From NCBI GenBank assembly GCA_030613045.1, contig JAUWMS010000128.1:1-7036 (forward strand): a stretch of DNA of 7,036 bases, given 5' to 3'. Under the pieces are notes generated by a model. The model was not told where the DNA came from. It was given only the letters and a program-made list of their open reading frames with translations, and made no database searches. A program made the position numbers and the translations under genes. This DNA is from Candidatus Latescibacterota bacterium (GTDB taxonomy: Bacteria > Latescibacterota > 4484-107). Shown piece by piece: positions 1 to 6,019 of this stretch; positions within the stretch are counted from its first letter, which is position 1, and each line of letters begins with the position of its first letter.

Positions 1-1350
1 ATCGGCATCAGCTTCGACATCCGGGACGGCGTGCTCACCGTGATCGCTCCCCTTCCGGGCGGGCCTTCGGAGCGGCTCGGCATCCGACCCGGAGATCAGA
101 TCGTCAAGATCAACGGGAAGTCCGCGATCGGCATCAAAACACACGAAGTGCTTCAAAAGCTGAAAGGGCCGAAAGGCACCACGGTGGCGGTGTCCATCCG
201 GCGGGAGGGCGTAGAGAATCTGATCGAACTCGAGATCGTTCGCGAAGCCGTGTCCATCGAAAGCGTGCCCTATCATTTCATCCTCCGACCCGGGGTGGGA
301 TACATCCGCATCATCCGGTTTTCCAAGACCACCGGAGGTGAGTTGGAAAAAGCGCTCCGGGAACTCGAATCTCAGGGGATGGGAAAACTCCTGCTGGATC
401 TTCGATGGAACGCGGGCGGCCTACTCTCCGCGGCCATTGACGTATCCGGCAAATTCATCGGAGGCGGGAAAAAAATCGTGTACACCCGGGGACGCGTGCC
501 CGGCTCCAGCAGAGACTATCCCGCCCGCTCCAAACGCGCCCGCGATCTCCCGCTTGTGGTGATGATCAATCACGCCAGCGCCTCCGCATCCGAGATCGTA
601 TCGGGCGCCATTCAGGACTGGGACAGGGGCCTGGTCGTCGGACAGCCCAGTTTCGGCAAGGGACTCGTGCAAAATCAGTTTGGCATGAGCAACGGTGATA
701 TGCTGCTTTTGACCATCTCCCGGTACTATACCCCGAGCGGCCGTCTGATCCAGCGTCCGTACACCGACGACCGCGTGGCTTACATCGAGGAGGGGTACGA
801 CGACGCGGATCCCAACTACCAGGTAGACGAAGCCGATTCTACCAGACACGCATTCACCACCATCGGAGGAAGAAAAATGTATGGCGGCGGCGGCATCACC
901 CCCGACGTGTCCCTGGAACGGGACCTCACGGATCCCTTTGAGTGGAAGTTGATGGAAAAGCGCGCCTTTTTCGAATACGCCGGACGATGCATTGCCGAGC
1001 AACAGATTTTCCCGGAGGACTTCGATGCCTTTCTCTCCGGCTACGAAGTCCCGGACGAACTTTTGGCGGACTTCAAAACGTTCCTCGAAGAAAAGGACAT
1101 AGACCTCTTGATCTATGATCTCCCCGATCCGATCGTGGAGAAATTCGGAGAGGCCCTGAGAACGGAAAACTTTTCGAGCCACGCGGACTTCATCAAAAGA
1201 GGCATCAAAAAGCAGATCGCGGGCCGGCTTTGGAGCGACAAGGAGCGCTATCGAGTCGCCATCGAGGGCGATCCGGAAGTGACGCAGGCGATGGCGCTTT
1301 TCGACCAGGCCGAAGCGCTTATGGCCTATCAAGAAGGCAATGAGGAATGA
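1..1350 (+). CDS. PDZ-S41 carboxy-terminal processing protease (CtpA/Prc type), 5' partial
   Basis: The frame is open from base 1, so the gene starts upstream; 449 residues are visible. S41 CTPs are exported or periplasmic serine proteases that trim or degrade proteins from their C-termini. Residues 1-85 form a PDZ domain, with GGPSERLGIRPGDQIVKING typical of its ligand-binding region. The S41 core follows: LLLDLRWNAGG (130-140), then the catalytic serine in SASASE (S195, codon 583-585) and the lysine in FGKGLVQ (K220, codon 658-660). The 25-residue Ser-Lys spacing equals that of E. coli Prc S452/K477. The GGGGITPD segment ends the core near residue 308. About 140 further residues are charged and helical-looking (FKTFLEEKDID, RLWSDKERYR), an extension I associate with Bacteroidota/FCB-type S41 proteases. 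The stop is TGA at 1348-1350. The signal peptide would lie outside the window. The family call is secure; the subfamily is not. Confidence 0.95.
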   Translation: MGISFDIRDGVLTVIAPLPGGPSERLGIRPGDQIVKINGKSAIGIKTHEVLQKLKGPKGTTVAVSIRREGVENLIELEIVREAVSIESVPYHFILRPGVGYIRIIRFSKTTGGELEKALRELESQGMGKLLLDLRWNAGGLLSAAIDVSGKFIGGGKKIVYTRGRVPGSSRDYPARSKRARDLPLVVMINHASASASEIVSGAIQDWDRGLVVGQPSFGKGLVQNQFGMSNGDMLLLTISRYYTPSGRLIQRPYTDDRVAYIEEGYDDADPNYQVDEADSTRHAFTTIGGRKMYGGGGITPDVSLERDLTDPFEWKLMEKRAFFEYAGRCIAEQQIFPEDFDAFLSGYEVPDELLADFKTFLEEKDIDLLIYDLPDPIVEKFGEALRTENFSSHADFIKRGIKKQIAGRLWSDKERYRVAIEGDPEVTQAMALFDQAEALMAYQEGNEE

Positions 1351-1376
1351 ACAATGCCCTTCCACCCCTCCCCGAA

Positions 1377-1408
1377 AGTGTGAGAGTGAGAAAGTGAGAC
1401 GGTGAGAC
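1377..1408. repeat. Tandem octamer array (GTGAGA type)
   Basis: Four 8-base units lie in a row: AGTGTGAG, AGTGAGAA, AGTGAGAC, GGTGAGAC. The array starts 26 bases after the protease stop codon. It is bounded by a 7-base inverted pair, GAAAGTG at 1374-1380 and CACTTTC at 1412-1418, so the transcript could fold around it. It shares the GTGA/TCAC core with the heptamer arrays elsewhere in the window. Confidence 0.7.
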
Positions 1409-1428
1409 CTCCACTTTCACAGAGAGGT

Positions 1429-1449
1429 GCTTTGCGAACTTTGCGGGAC
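1429..1449. repeat. Degenerate CTTTGCG repeat
   Basis: CTTTGCG occurs twice, at 1430-1436 and 1439-1445, within GCTTTGCGAACTTTGCGG. The motif recurs in the right arm of the inverted repeat at 5849-5880 (CGCTTTGCGCACTCTGCG) and, as its complement, in the left arm at 5769-5800. This is probably a worn copy of the same dispersed family. The match is short, so confidence is low. Confidence 0.4.
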
Positions 1450-1513
1450 AAAGACAAAACGCTAAGAGAAGAGGCTCTTGCAAAAGTCCGAAAAATAATT
1501 TGGCGTCGCTTCG

Positions 1514-1540
1514 TTCACTTTGGTAGAATGGTTTTATAAT
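1514..1540 (+). promoter_or_regulatory. Candidate sigma70-type promoter upstream of galT
   Basis: A perfect TATAAT lies at 1535-1540 in an AT-rich patch. TTCACT at 1514-1519 matches the -35 consensus TTGACA at four of six positions, with a short 15-base spacer. Transcription would start near 1547, giving a leader of about 200 bases that contains the 1593-1614 palindrome before galT. The site lies inside the possible miniature element. A lone -10 match can arise by chance, and the host's sigma preference is unknown. Confidence 0.35.
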
Positions 1541-1592
1541 TGTCATGGGCCGAAGCAATCTTATCGGACGAATTTTTTGCAGGAGATTGGTG

Positions 1593-1614
1593 GAACAGAC
1601 ATTCCTGTCTGTTC
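1593..1614. repeat. Perfect palindromic repeat (GAACAGACA / TGTCTGTTC, TTCC loop)
   Basis: Two perfect 9-base arms, GAACAGACA (1593-1601) and TGTCTGTTC (1606-1614), surround a 4-base loop TTCC. In RNA this makes a strong hairpin. No T-tract follows, so it is not a standard terminator. Read through, it encodes the peptide VEQTFLSVQ, which I recall as a spurious peptide produced by a dispersed palindromic repeat in several environmental bacterial genomes (from memory, not checked here). It lies in the galT leader. Confidence 0.8.
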
Positions 1615-1744
1615 AGATTTATGGTTATCCAAGTCAGACAAGAACGGCTAGACCTACTAACCCTTTCGAAATAACTGCTACTTTTGACTTTTGCAGGTGG
1701 CTCAGAAGAAAGCTATGTACGCTTCATTCCTAAAGTGAAAAACT

Positions 1745-2704
1745 ATGTCCGAACTAAGATGGAATCCCGTGCTGCGCGAATGGGTCGCCACGGCCACGCA
1801 CCGGATGGATCGGCCCCAGCTTCCAAAAGACTGGTGTCCGTTCTGTCCGGGATCGGGGAAGGTGCCGGAAGAATACGACGTGCATATTTATTCCAACGAC
1901 TTCCCCACGTTCAAAACGCCGCCGTACACGCCCATCATAGAAGGCACGGAGCTTTTTCAGGTGCAGCCGTCCGTGGGCGTATGCGATGTGGTCCTCTATA
2001 CCCCCGAACACAACACCACCCTGGCCCGGCTTCCCGTGGATCACATCGTCAAACTGATCCGGCTGTGGAAAGCGCGCTTCGAGGAATTGGCCACACGGGA
2101 GGAGATCCACTACGTGTTCGAGTTCGAGAACAAAGGCGAGGTCATCGGCGTGACCATGCCGCATCCGCACGGACAGATTTACGCTTTTCCCTTTATCCCG
2201 CCCAAAATTCAGACCGAATTGGATTCCGCGAAAGCGCATCAGGAACGGACGGGCCGATGCCTTTTCTGCGACATTATGAACGAGGAGCGAAAGGACGGCC
2301 GCCGGATCGTGGGCGAAAACGACGACTTTTTGCTGGTGCTCCCGTTTTACGCACGCTTCCCGTACGAGGTGCACATTTTCTCCAAACGCCACCTCCAGGA
2401 CTTCAGCCAGTTCGAGGAACGCGAAATCCGGTCCCTCGCCTCGATCCTGAAATTCATCCTCCTGAAATACGACAACCTGTACGGCTTCTCCTTCCCCTAT
2501 ATGATGGTCATTCACCAGGGCCCCACGGACGGAGCGAATTACGACTATTTCCACTTTCACATCGAATTTTATCCCCCGTATCGAAGTGAAACCAAACTGA
2601 AGTATCTGGCCGGCTGCGAGTCCGGGGCAGGCACTTTTATCAACGATTCAAGCCCGGAGGAGAAGGCGGAGTTGCTGAGGATGACCGAGCCGTTGTCTCT
2701 ATGA
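1745..2704 (+). CDS. galT: Galactose-1-phosphate uridylyltransferase
   Basis: This 319-residue cytoplasmic enzyme exchanges galactose-1-phosphate with UDP-glucose to give UDP-galactose and glucose-1-phosphate (Leloir pathway). The nucleotide-accepting motif HPHGQ is at residues 140-144, with H142 equivalent to catalytic H166 of E. coli. Predicted zinc ligands are C31 and C34 (CPFCPG), H89 (TPEHN) and H140. The C-terminal half has VIHQGP (H257) and HFHIEFYPP (H270, H272), matching the second metal site. A further CLFC pair (172, 175) begins the second half. The ATG at 1745 is the first start after an in-frame TGA at 1736-1738; no clear Shine-Dalgarno precedes it. galK follows after 90 bases, which favours true GalT over the related ADP-glucose phosphorylases. 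No galE is visible in the window. Confidence 0.95.
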   Translation: MSELRWNPVLREWVATATHRMDRPQLPKDWCPFCPGSGKVPEEYDVHIYSNDFPTFKTPPYTPIIEGTELFQVQPSVGVCDVVLYTPEHNTTLARLPVDHIVKLIRLWKARFEELATREEIHYVFEFENKGEVIGVTMPHPHGQIYAFPFIPPKIQTELDSAKAHQERTGRCLFCDIMNEERKDGRRIVGENDDFLLVLPFYARFPYEVHIFSKRHLQDFSQFEEREIRSLASILKFILLKYDNLYGFSFPYMMVIHQGPTDGANYDYFHFHIEFYPPYRSETKLKYLAGCESGAGTFINDSSPEEKAELLRMTEPLSL

Positions 2705-2709
2705 AAAGC

Positions 2710-2742
2710 AGGGGTCAGAGGACAGTTGATAGTCCCTCCCCT
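2710..2742 (+). other. Interrupted inverted repeat in the galT-galK gap
   Basis: AGGGG (2710-2714) can pair with CCCCT (2738-2742), and inside it GGAC (2720-2723) with GTCC (2732-2735), around an 8-base loop. The two stems are separated by a small internal loop. There is no following T-run, so it is unlikely to be a classical terminator. It may only be a weak structure in the transcript. Confidence 0.25.
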
Positions 2743-2747
2743 TCCTC

Positions 2748-2775
2748 TTCACGCTTCACGTTTTACGTTTTACGT
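2748..2775. repeat. Tandem heptamer array (TTCACGT/TTTACGT)
   Basis: Four contiguous 7-base units: TTCACGC, TTCACGT, TTTACGT, TTTACGT. The array ends 19 bases before the galK ATG and just before its ribosome binding site. The same unit family recurs at 5908-5942. Read in the galK frame it encodes a spurious SRFTFYV peptide, so automatic gene calls may extend galK into it (from TTG 2726). Confidence 0.85.
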
Positions 2776-2778
2776 AAC

Positions 2779-2783
2779 AGGAG
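2779..2783 (+). promoter_or_regulatory. Ribosome binding site fixing the galK start
   Basis: AGGAG lies 11 bases before ATG 2795. It sets the galK start at MSRSLKSLFSKKF rather than at the upstream TTG 2726, whose reading passes through the heptamer array. Confidence 0.6.
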
Positions 2784-2794
2784 ATATCGAACTC

Positions 2795-3952
2795 ATGAGC
2801 AGGTCACTAAAATCCCTCTTCTCGAAAAAATTCGGCGGCGAACCGGACTGCATCGTGCGCGCTCCGGGACGGGTGAATCTCATCGGGGAACACACGGACT
2901 ACAACGACGGCTTCGTATTCCCCATCGCCATTGATCGGGACATCCGGATTGCGGCAAGGAGACGCCGGGACGAAGAGGTGCATCTCCATTCCGTCAATTT
3001 CGAGACGGACACCGTGTTCCCGGTGGATGCACTGGAGAAGGACCCGCAACATCCCTGGGCGGACTATCCCAAGGGGGTCATGGCCGAGTTGACGAAGGCG
3101 GGCCACACCCTAAGCGGATGGGACGCAGTGATCTATGGAAATGTGCCCCTCGGCGCGGGACTGAGCAGCTCGGCCGCCTTTGAAGTGGCCTCGGCCTATA
3201 CGCTATCTTTGATAAACGAAATTCCGTTCGACTCGGTGCAGATGGCGCTTTTGTGCCAGCGGGCCGAGAACCGGTTCGTCGGGGTCCAGTGCGGGATTAT
3301 GGACCAATTTATCTCCGCATTGGGGAAGAAAGACCACGCCCTTTTGATAGACTGCCGCAATCTGAGCTATCGGTACGTTCCCTTAGATAGTGGACAGGTT
3401 TCGGTGGTGGTCTGCAACTCCGGGGTGCAGCGCGGGCTGGTGGATTCGGAATACAACACCCGGCGCCGTCAATGCGAAGAGGGCGTCCAGCTTCTATCTG
3501 AGGCGATTCCGGGGATCAAGGCGCTAAGAGATGTATCCCTGGAGGACTTTGAGACGCACCAGAGGCTTCTTCCCGAAATCGTCCGAAAGCGATGCCGACA
3601 CGTGGTCGCGGAAAATCAACGAGTGCTCGATGCCGTCCACGCGCTCGAAAACGGGGACGTGGAAAAAATGGGCCGCCTGATGGATGCCTCGCACGCGAGC
3701 CTCAGGGACGATTTCGAGGTGAGCCGGGACGAACTGGATCTGTTGGTGGACCTCGCCCACGCCTCCGAAGGCGTCCTCGGAGCGCGACTGACCGGAGCGG
3801 GCTTTGGCGGATGCACGGTCAACCTGGTTCAATGCGACGCCGTCGAAGCCTTTGTGCGCCAAATCACCGAAGCGTACCGGAAAAAAACCGGCCTCTCATT
3901 GGAAACCTATGTCTGCGCCATAGCCCCCGGAGTCGGCGAACTGGAAGGCTGA
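2795..3952 (+). CDS. galK: Galactokinase
   Basis: This 385-residue GHMP-family kinase phosphorylates galactose to galactose-1-phosphate with ATP, feeding GalT just upstream. All three family motifs are present: the galactokinase signature GRVNLIGEHTDYN at 25-37; the ATP-loop PLGAGLSSSAA at 118-128; and the C-terminal motif ARLTGAGFGGC at 330-340. R26 and D170 (in CGIMDQ) correspond to the transition-state arginine and catalytic aspartate of known galactokinases; E32, H33 and D35 belong to the sugar-binding signature. Length is normal for bacterial GalK. The chosen start gives the usual short N-terminus (SLFSKKFGGEPD) before RAPGRVN. No lesion is seen. It is probably cotranscribed with galT. 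Confidence 0.97.
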   Translation: MSRSLKSLFSKKFGGEPDCIVRAPGRVNLIGEHTDYNDGFVFPIAIDRDIRIAARRRRDEEVHLHSVNFETDTVFPVDALEKDPQHPWADYPKGVMAELTKAGHTLSGWDAVIYGNVPLGAGLSSSAAFEVASAYTLSLINEIPFDSVQMALLCQRAENRFVGVQCGIMDQFISALGKKDHALLIDCRNLSYRYVPLDSGQVSVVVCNSGVQRGLVDSEYNTRRRQCEEGVQLLSEAIPGIKALRDVSLEDFETHQRLLPEIVRKRCRHVVAENQRVLDAVHALENGDVEKMGRLMDASHASLRDDFEVSRDELDLLVDLAHASEGVLGARLTGAGFGGCTVNLVQCDAVEAFVRQITEAYRKKTGLSLETYVCAIAPGVGELEG

Positions 3953-3958
3953 AAGGCA

Positions 3959-4028
3959 GGGATCAGGGATCGGGGATCAGGGGTCAGGGCACCACTCACC
4001 AATCACCACTCACCAATCACCACTCACC
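3959..4028. repeat. Ten in-phase heptamers, two unit families joined
   Basis: This is exactly 70 bases, ten 7-base units with no slip. The first four are of type GGGATCA (GGGATCA, GGGATCG, GGGATCA, GGGGTCA). The fifth, GGGCACC, is a hybrid. The last five alternate ACTCACC and AATCACC. The array begins 6 bases after the galK stop and ends 22 bases before the next start codon, filling most of the gap. It is the longest and cleanest array in the window and resembles STRR-type heptamer repeats. Confidence 0.92.
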
Positions 4029-4034
4029 AAAAGA

Positions 4035-4040
4035 AAGGAG
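4035..4040 (+). promoter_or_regulatory. Ribosome binding site for the 4051 gene
   Basis: AAGGAG lies 10 bases before ATG 4051, directly after the heptamer array. The open frame continues far upstream into galK, so this site decides the start. Confidence 0.65.
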
Positions 4041-4050
4041 TCGGAGAAAA

Positions 4051-4860
4051 ATGGTAACGCTGAGTGCATTTGCCGATGAGATTTCGGCGGATCTGACGGA
4101 ACAAATCGCGGCTCTGGAGCAGGAAGGCATCCGAAACATCGAACTGAGGGGGGTATGGGGCAAAGGGGTGCTGGACCTCGACCATCGCGAGCAGGATACG
4201 ATCCAGTCGGCTTTGGACGAACACGAGTTCTACATCTCCGCCATCGGATCGCCCATCGGAAAAATCGGGATCGAAGACGATTTCGAGGCCCATCTAAAAC
4301 GATTTGGGAAGGCCATCGAGATGGCCCACTTCTTCGGCTGCGACTACATAAGGATATTCTCCTTTTACATCCCGGAGGGCAAGGATCCCGCCTCATACCG
4401 GGACGAGGTCATACGACGGATACAGACGATGGCTGACCTGGCGCAGGGAGAGGGCATTACGCTGCTTCACGAAAACGAAAGCCGCATATACGGCGACACG
4501 GCGGAGCGATGCAAAGATATTATTGATACGGTGGATTCTCCATGCCTGCGCGCGATCTTCGATCCGTCCAACTTCATCCAGGTGGGACAACGTCCTTACA
4601 AAACATGCCTCCCGATCCTGAAGGACGACATCGAATATTTCCATATCAAGGACGCCGAGCGTTCAACCGGCGAAGTCAAGCCCGCGGGAGAAGGGGACGG
4701 CCAGATCGCCAGGATCCTCTCCGAAATGATCGCGGACGGATTCGAGGGGTTTCTCTCCCTGGAACCGCACCTCAAGATGGACGACAAGAAAGCAGCTTTC
4801 CACATCGCCGCAACCGCCTTGAAAAAAATCCTGAGGGACATCGGAGCGGAGTATGATTGA
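4051..4860 (+). CDS. Xylose-isomerase-like TIM-barrel sugar isomerase/epimerase
   Basis: The 269-residue protein belongs to the AP-endonuclease-2/xylose-isomerase-like TIM-barrel superfamily, which includes sugar-phosphate isomerases, epimerases, and IolE/IolI/IolH of inositol catabolism. The N-terminus SAFADEIS with later GIRNIELR is the typical first barrel strands. The divalent metal ligands are visible in order: E141 (LLHENE), D171 (IFDPSNF), H198 (YFHIKD) and E238 (LSLEPH). The GEGDG stretch at 213-217 is also typical. Its substrate cannot be read from sequence. The neighbouring iolB makes an inosose dehydratase or isomerase role plausible, but I do not assign it. The start is fixed by AAGGAG; the longer frame overlaps galK and encodes repeat-derived peptide. 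Confidence 0.9.
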   Translation: MVTLSAFADEISADLTEQIAALEQEGIRNIELRGVWGKGVLDLDHREQDTIQSALDEHEFYISAIGSPIGKIGIEDDFEAHLKRFGKAIEMAHFFGCDYIRIFSFYIPEGKDPASYRDEVIRRIQTMADLAQGEGITLLHENESRIYGDTAERCKDIIDTVDSPCLRAIFDPSNFIQVGQRPYKTCLPILKDDIEYFHIKDAERSTGEVKPAGEGDGQIARILSEMIADGFEGFLSLEPHLKMDDKKAAFHIAATALKKILRDIGAEYD

Positions 4861-4867
4861 GCAATTC

Positions 4868-4888
4868 GTGAATGGTGAATGGTGAGTG
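4868..4888. repeat. Three heptamers, inverted relative to the neighbouring arrays
   Basis: GTGAATG, GTGAATG and GTGAGTG stand in tandem. On the other strand they read CATTCAC/CACTCAC, the same family as ACTCACC at 3994-4028 and 6841-6868 but reversed. A single forward AATCACC follows at 4902-4908. TGGTGA (4880-4885) can pair with TCACCA (4904-4909), giving a small hairpin upstream of iolB. An ATG at 4879 inside the array is in frame with iolB and could be mistaken for its start. Confidence 0.75.
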
Positions 4889-4924
4889 ATGACGGGTTCC
4901 CAATCACCAAATACATTTTCCTGC

Positions 4925-4931
4925 GGGAGGA
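4925..4931 (+). promoter_or_regulatory. Ribosome binding site fixing the iolB start
   Basis: GGGAGGA ends 4 bases before ATG 4936. It is far stronger than anything before the in-frame ATG 4879 and sets the start at MNLHIRKALKKGYNEIV. Confidence 0.7.
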
Positions 4932-4935
4932 AGCA

Positions 4936-5754
4936 ATGAATTTGCATATTCGGAAGGCCCTGAAAAAGGGATACAACGAGATCGTCGGGGAAGCGGATGA
5001 GCGCCTGGCGTTTATCGAGCTGGGGATACTGCGGCTTGGAGATGGAGAGACCTATACCGAGGGGCCGGAGACGAAGGAAGTGGCGCTGGTGATCCTGTCC
5101 GGGCAATGCACGGTGAAGGCTGGAGTGGAAACCTTCGAGGCCATCGGTGCGCGGACGGACGTATTCTCCGATGCACCCTACACGGTCTATGTGCCCTGCG
5201 ACATGGCCTACGAAATCGTCGGAGTCGGCGACGTGGAGATCGCCCTTTGCAAAGCGCCGTCCGACCTCAAATGCCCGGTGCGGTTGATCACCCCGTCCGA
5301 AGTAAAAACGAAATCCGTGGGCCGGTTGAACTGGCGCCGGGACGTGCGCGACATTCTCGATACGGATATCGAGGCCAAACATCTCGTCATCGGCGAGACC
5401 CTCAACCCTCCGGGGCACTGGTCCAGCGCGCCCCCACACCGGCACGATTTTGACCGCCTGCCCGAAGAGGCAAACATGGAGGAAGTCTATTTCTTCAAAC
5501 TCAAACCCTCTCAGGGCTTCGGGATTCAGCGCGTGTACACGGACGACCGCTCCACGGACGAGGCGTACGGCATCGAGGACAACGACGCGGTGGCGCTTCC
5601 CGAAGGGTACCATCCCGTGGTGGCCGGCCCGGGCTATCGGCTCTACTACCTCTGGATTCTCGCCGGGAACCATCGCATCCTGTGTCCCAGGGCCGCTCCG
5701 GCGCATGCGTGGCTGAAGAACGTGGAACCCATCGCGGAAGAGATCGGGTTGTAA
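4936..5754 (+). CDS. iolB: 5-deoxy-glucuronate isomerase (IolB)
   Basis: This 272-residue bicupin has almost the length of Bacillus IolB. IolB converts 5-deoxy-D-glucuronate to 2-deoxy-5-keto-D-gluconate in myo-inositol degradation. The C-terminal cupin carries the family pattern: SSAPPHRHD (163-171, metal ligands H168 and H170), MEEVYFFKLKPSQGFGIQRV (181-200, acidic ligand among E182/E183), then LPEGYHPVVAGPGYRLYYLW (221-240, ligand H226) and the closing HAWL. The N-terminal half is a more diverged cupin (VILSGQCTVKAG). No iolC, iolD, iolG or clear iolE is in the window, so the rest of the pathway must lie elsewhere. The TIM-barrel genes on both sides are candidates for partner steps. The start follows a strong ribosome binding site. 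Confidence 0.93.
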   Translation: MNLHIRKALKKGYNEIVGEADERLAFIELGILRLGDGETYTEGPETKEVALVILSGQCTVKAGVETFEAIGARTDVFSDAPYTVYVPCDMAYEIVGVGDVEIALCKAPSDLKCPVRLITPSEVKTKSVGRLNWRRDVRDILDTDIEAKHLVIGETLNPPGHWSSAPPHRHDFDRLPEEANMEEVYFFKLKPSQGFGIQRVYTDDRSTDEAYGIEDNDAVALPEGYHPVVAGPGYRLYYLWILAGNHRILCPRAAPAHAWLKNVEPIAEEIGL

Positions 5755-5768
5755 GTTATCAAACCCCA

Positions 5769-5880
5769 TTTCACCGCAAAGACGCAAAGGGCGCAGAGAA
5801 AACCAACAGACAAGGTTTCGCCGTGAGTTCAGCCGAACGGCGTTGAAGCGCTTTGCGCACTCTGCGTCTGTTCGGTGAGA
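5769..5880. repeat. Inverted pair of GCAAAGACGCAAAG-type repeats
   Basis: The left arm 5769-5800 reads TTTCACCGCAAAGACGCAAA and onwards. The right arm 5849-5880 is its diverged complement, matching at 24 of 32 positions. The 48 bases between hold no gene. The arm has an internal near-8-base period (CGCAAAGA, CGCAAAGG, GCGCAGAG). I recall this sequence as a dispersed intergenic repeat in many environmental bacterial genomes. In RNA the arms could form a long imperfect hairpin after iolB, but without a T-tract. Confidence 0.75.
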
Positions 5881-5886
5881 AGAAAA

Positions 5887-5942
5887 GCGTGAAGCGTAAA
5901 GGCCCTGTTTCACGTTTTACGTTTCACGTTTCATGTTTTACG
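5887..5942. repeat. Eight heptamer slots with an orientation switch
   Basis: The 56 bases divide into eight phased 7-base slots: GCGTGAA, GCGTAAA, then a non-matching GGCCCTG, then TTTCACG, TTTTACG, TTTCACG, TTTCATG, TTTTACG. The first two are the reverse complement of the last family, so the array flips around a spacer of exactly one unit. It is the same family as 2748-2775. It ends 77 bases before the next gene; the stretch from 5943 to 6010 shows nothing else I recognise. Confidence 0.85.
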
Positions 5943-6019
5943 CATCCCGTTTCCCCATATTCCGGTCACAGTGCGGACCATAAAAAACGGACAAACGCAA
6001 AAGACGCACCAGAGGTGAA

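Larger units (their letters stand above)
1471..1703. mobile_element. Possible miniature element with imperfect inverted ends (MITE- or IS-remnant-like)
   Basis: The left end (1471-1488) and right end (1686-1703, read on the other strand) match at 15 of 18 positions. They include a perfect 10-base core, TGCAAAAGTC at 1479-1488 and GACTTTTGCA at 1686-1695. The 233 bases between hold no credible gene and look more AT-rich than the flanks. AGAAGA occurs at 1467-1472 and 1704-1709, a possible target duplication, but the left copy overlaps the end repeat by two bases and so is weak evidence. No transposase is present, and I cannot name the family. It could also be a chance inverted repeat within a 5' leader. 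Confidence 0.35.

Noticed and set aside
421..1365. Antisense open frame of 314 codons over the S41 protease
   Set aside because: It lies opposite a gene with intact catalytic motifs and shows no family features.
1545..1733. Small open frame of 62 codons in the protease-galT gap
   Set aside because: It is built from the palindromic repeat (VEQTFLSVQ) and the right end of the possible mobile element, with no ribosome binding site and no domain.
1684..2589. Open frame of 301 codons overlapping galT on the same strand
   Set aside because: It is an Arg/Pro/His-rich out-of-frame shadow of galT without motifs.
2710..2742. Intrinsic terminator between galT and galK
   Set aside because: The stems are short and interrupted and no T-tract follows, so it was listed only as a weak structure.
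3959..4028. CRISPR-like array
   Set aside because: The units are only 7 bases and contiguous, with no spacers of 25-45 bases and no cas genes; it is a short tandem repeat.
5769..5880. Rho-independent terminator after iolB
   Set aside because: The arms could pair but are imperfect, far apart and not followed by a run of T; a repeat explanation fits better.
4663..5913. Long antisense open frame of 416 codons over iolB
   Set aside because: It mirrors the well-supported iolB and part of the 4051 gene, has no recognisable domain, and long antisense frames are common in GC-rich coding DNA.
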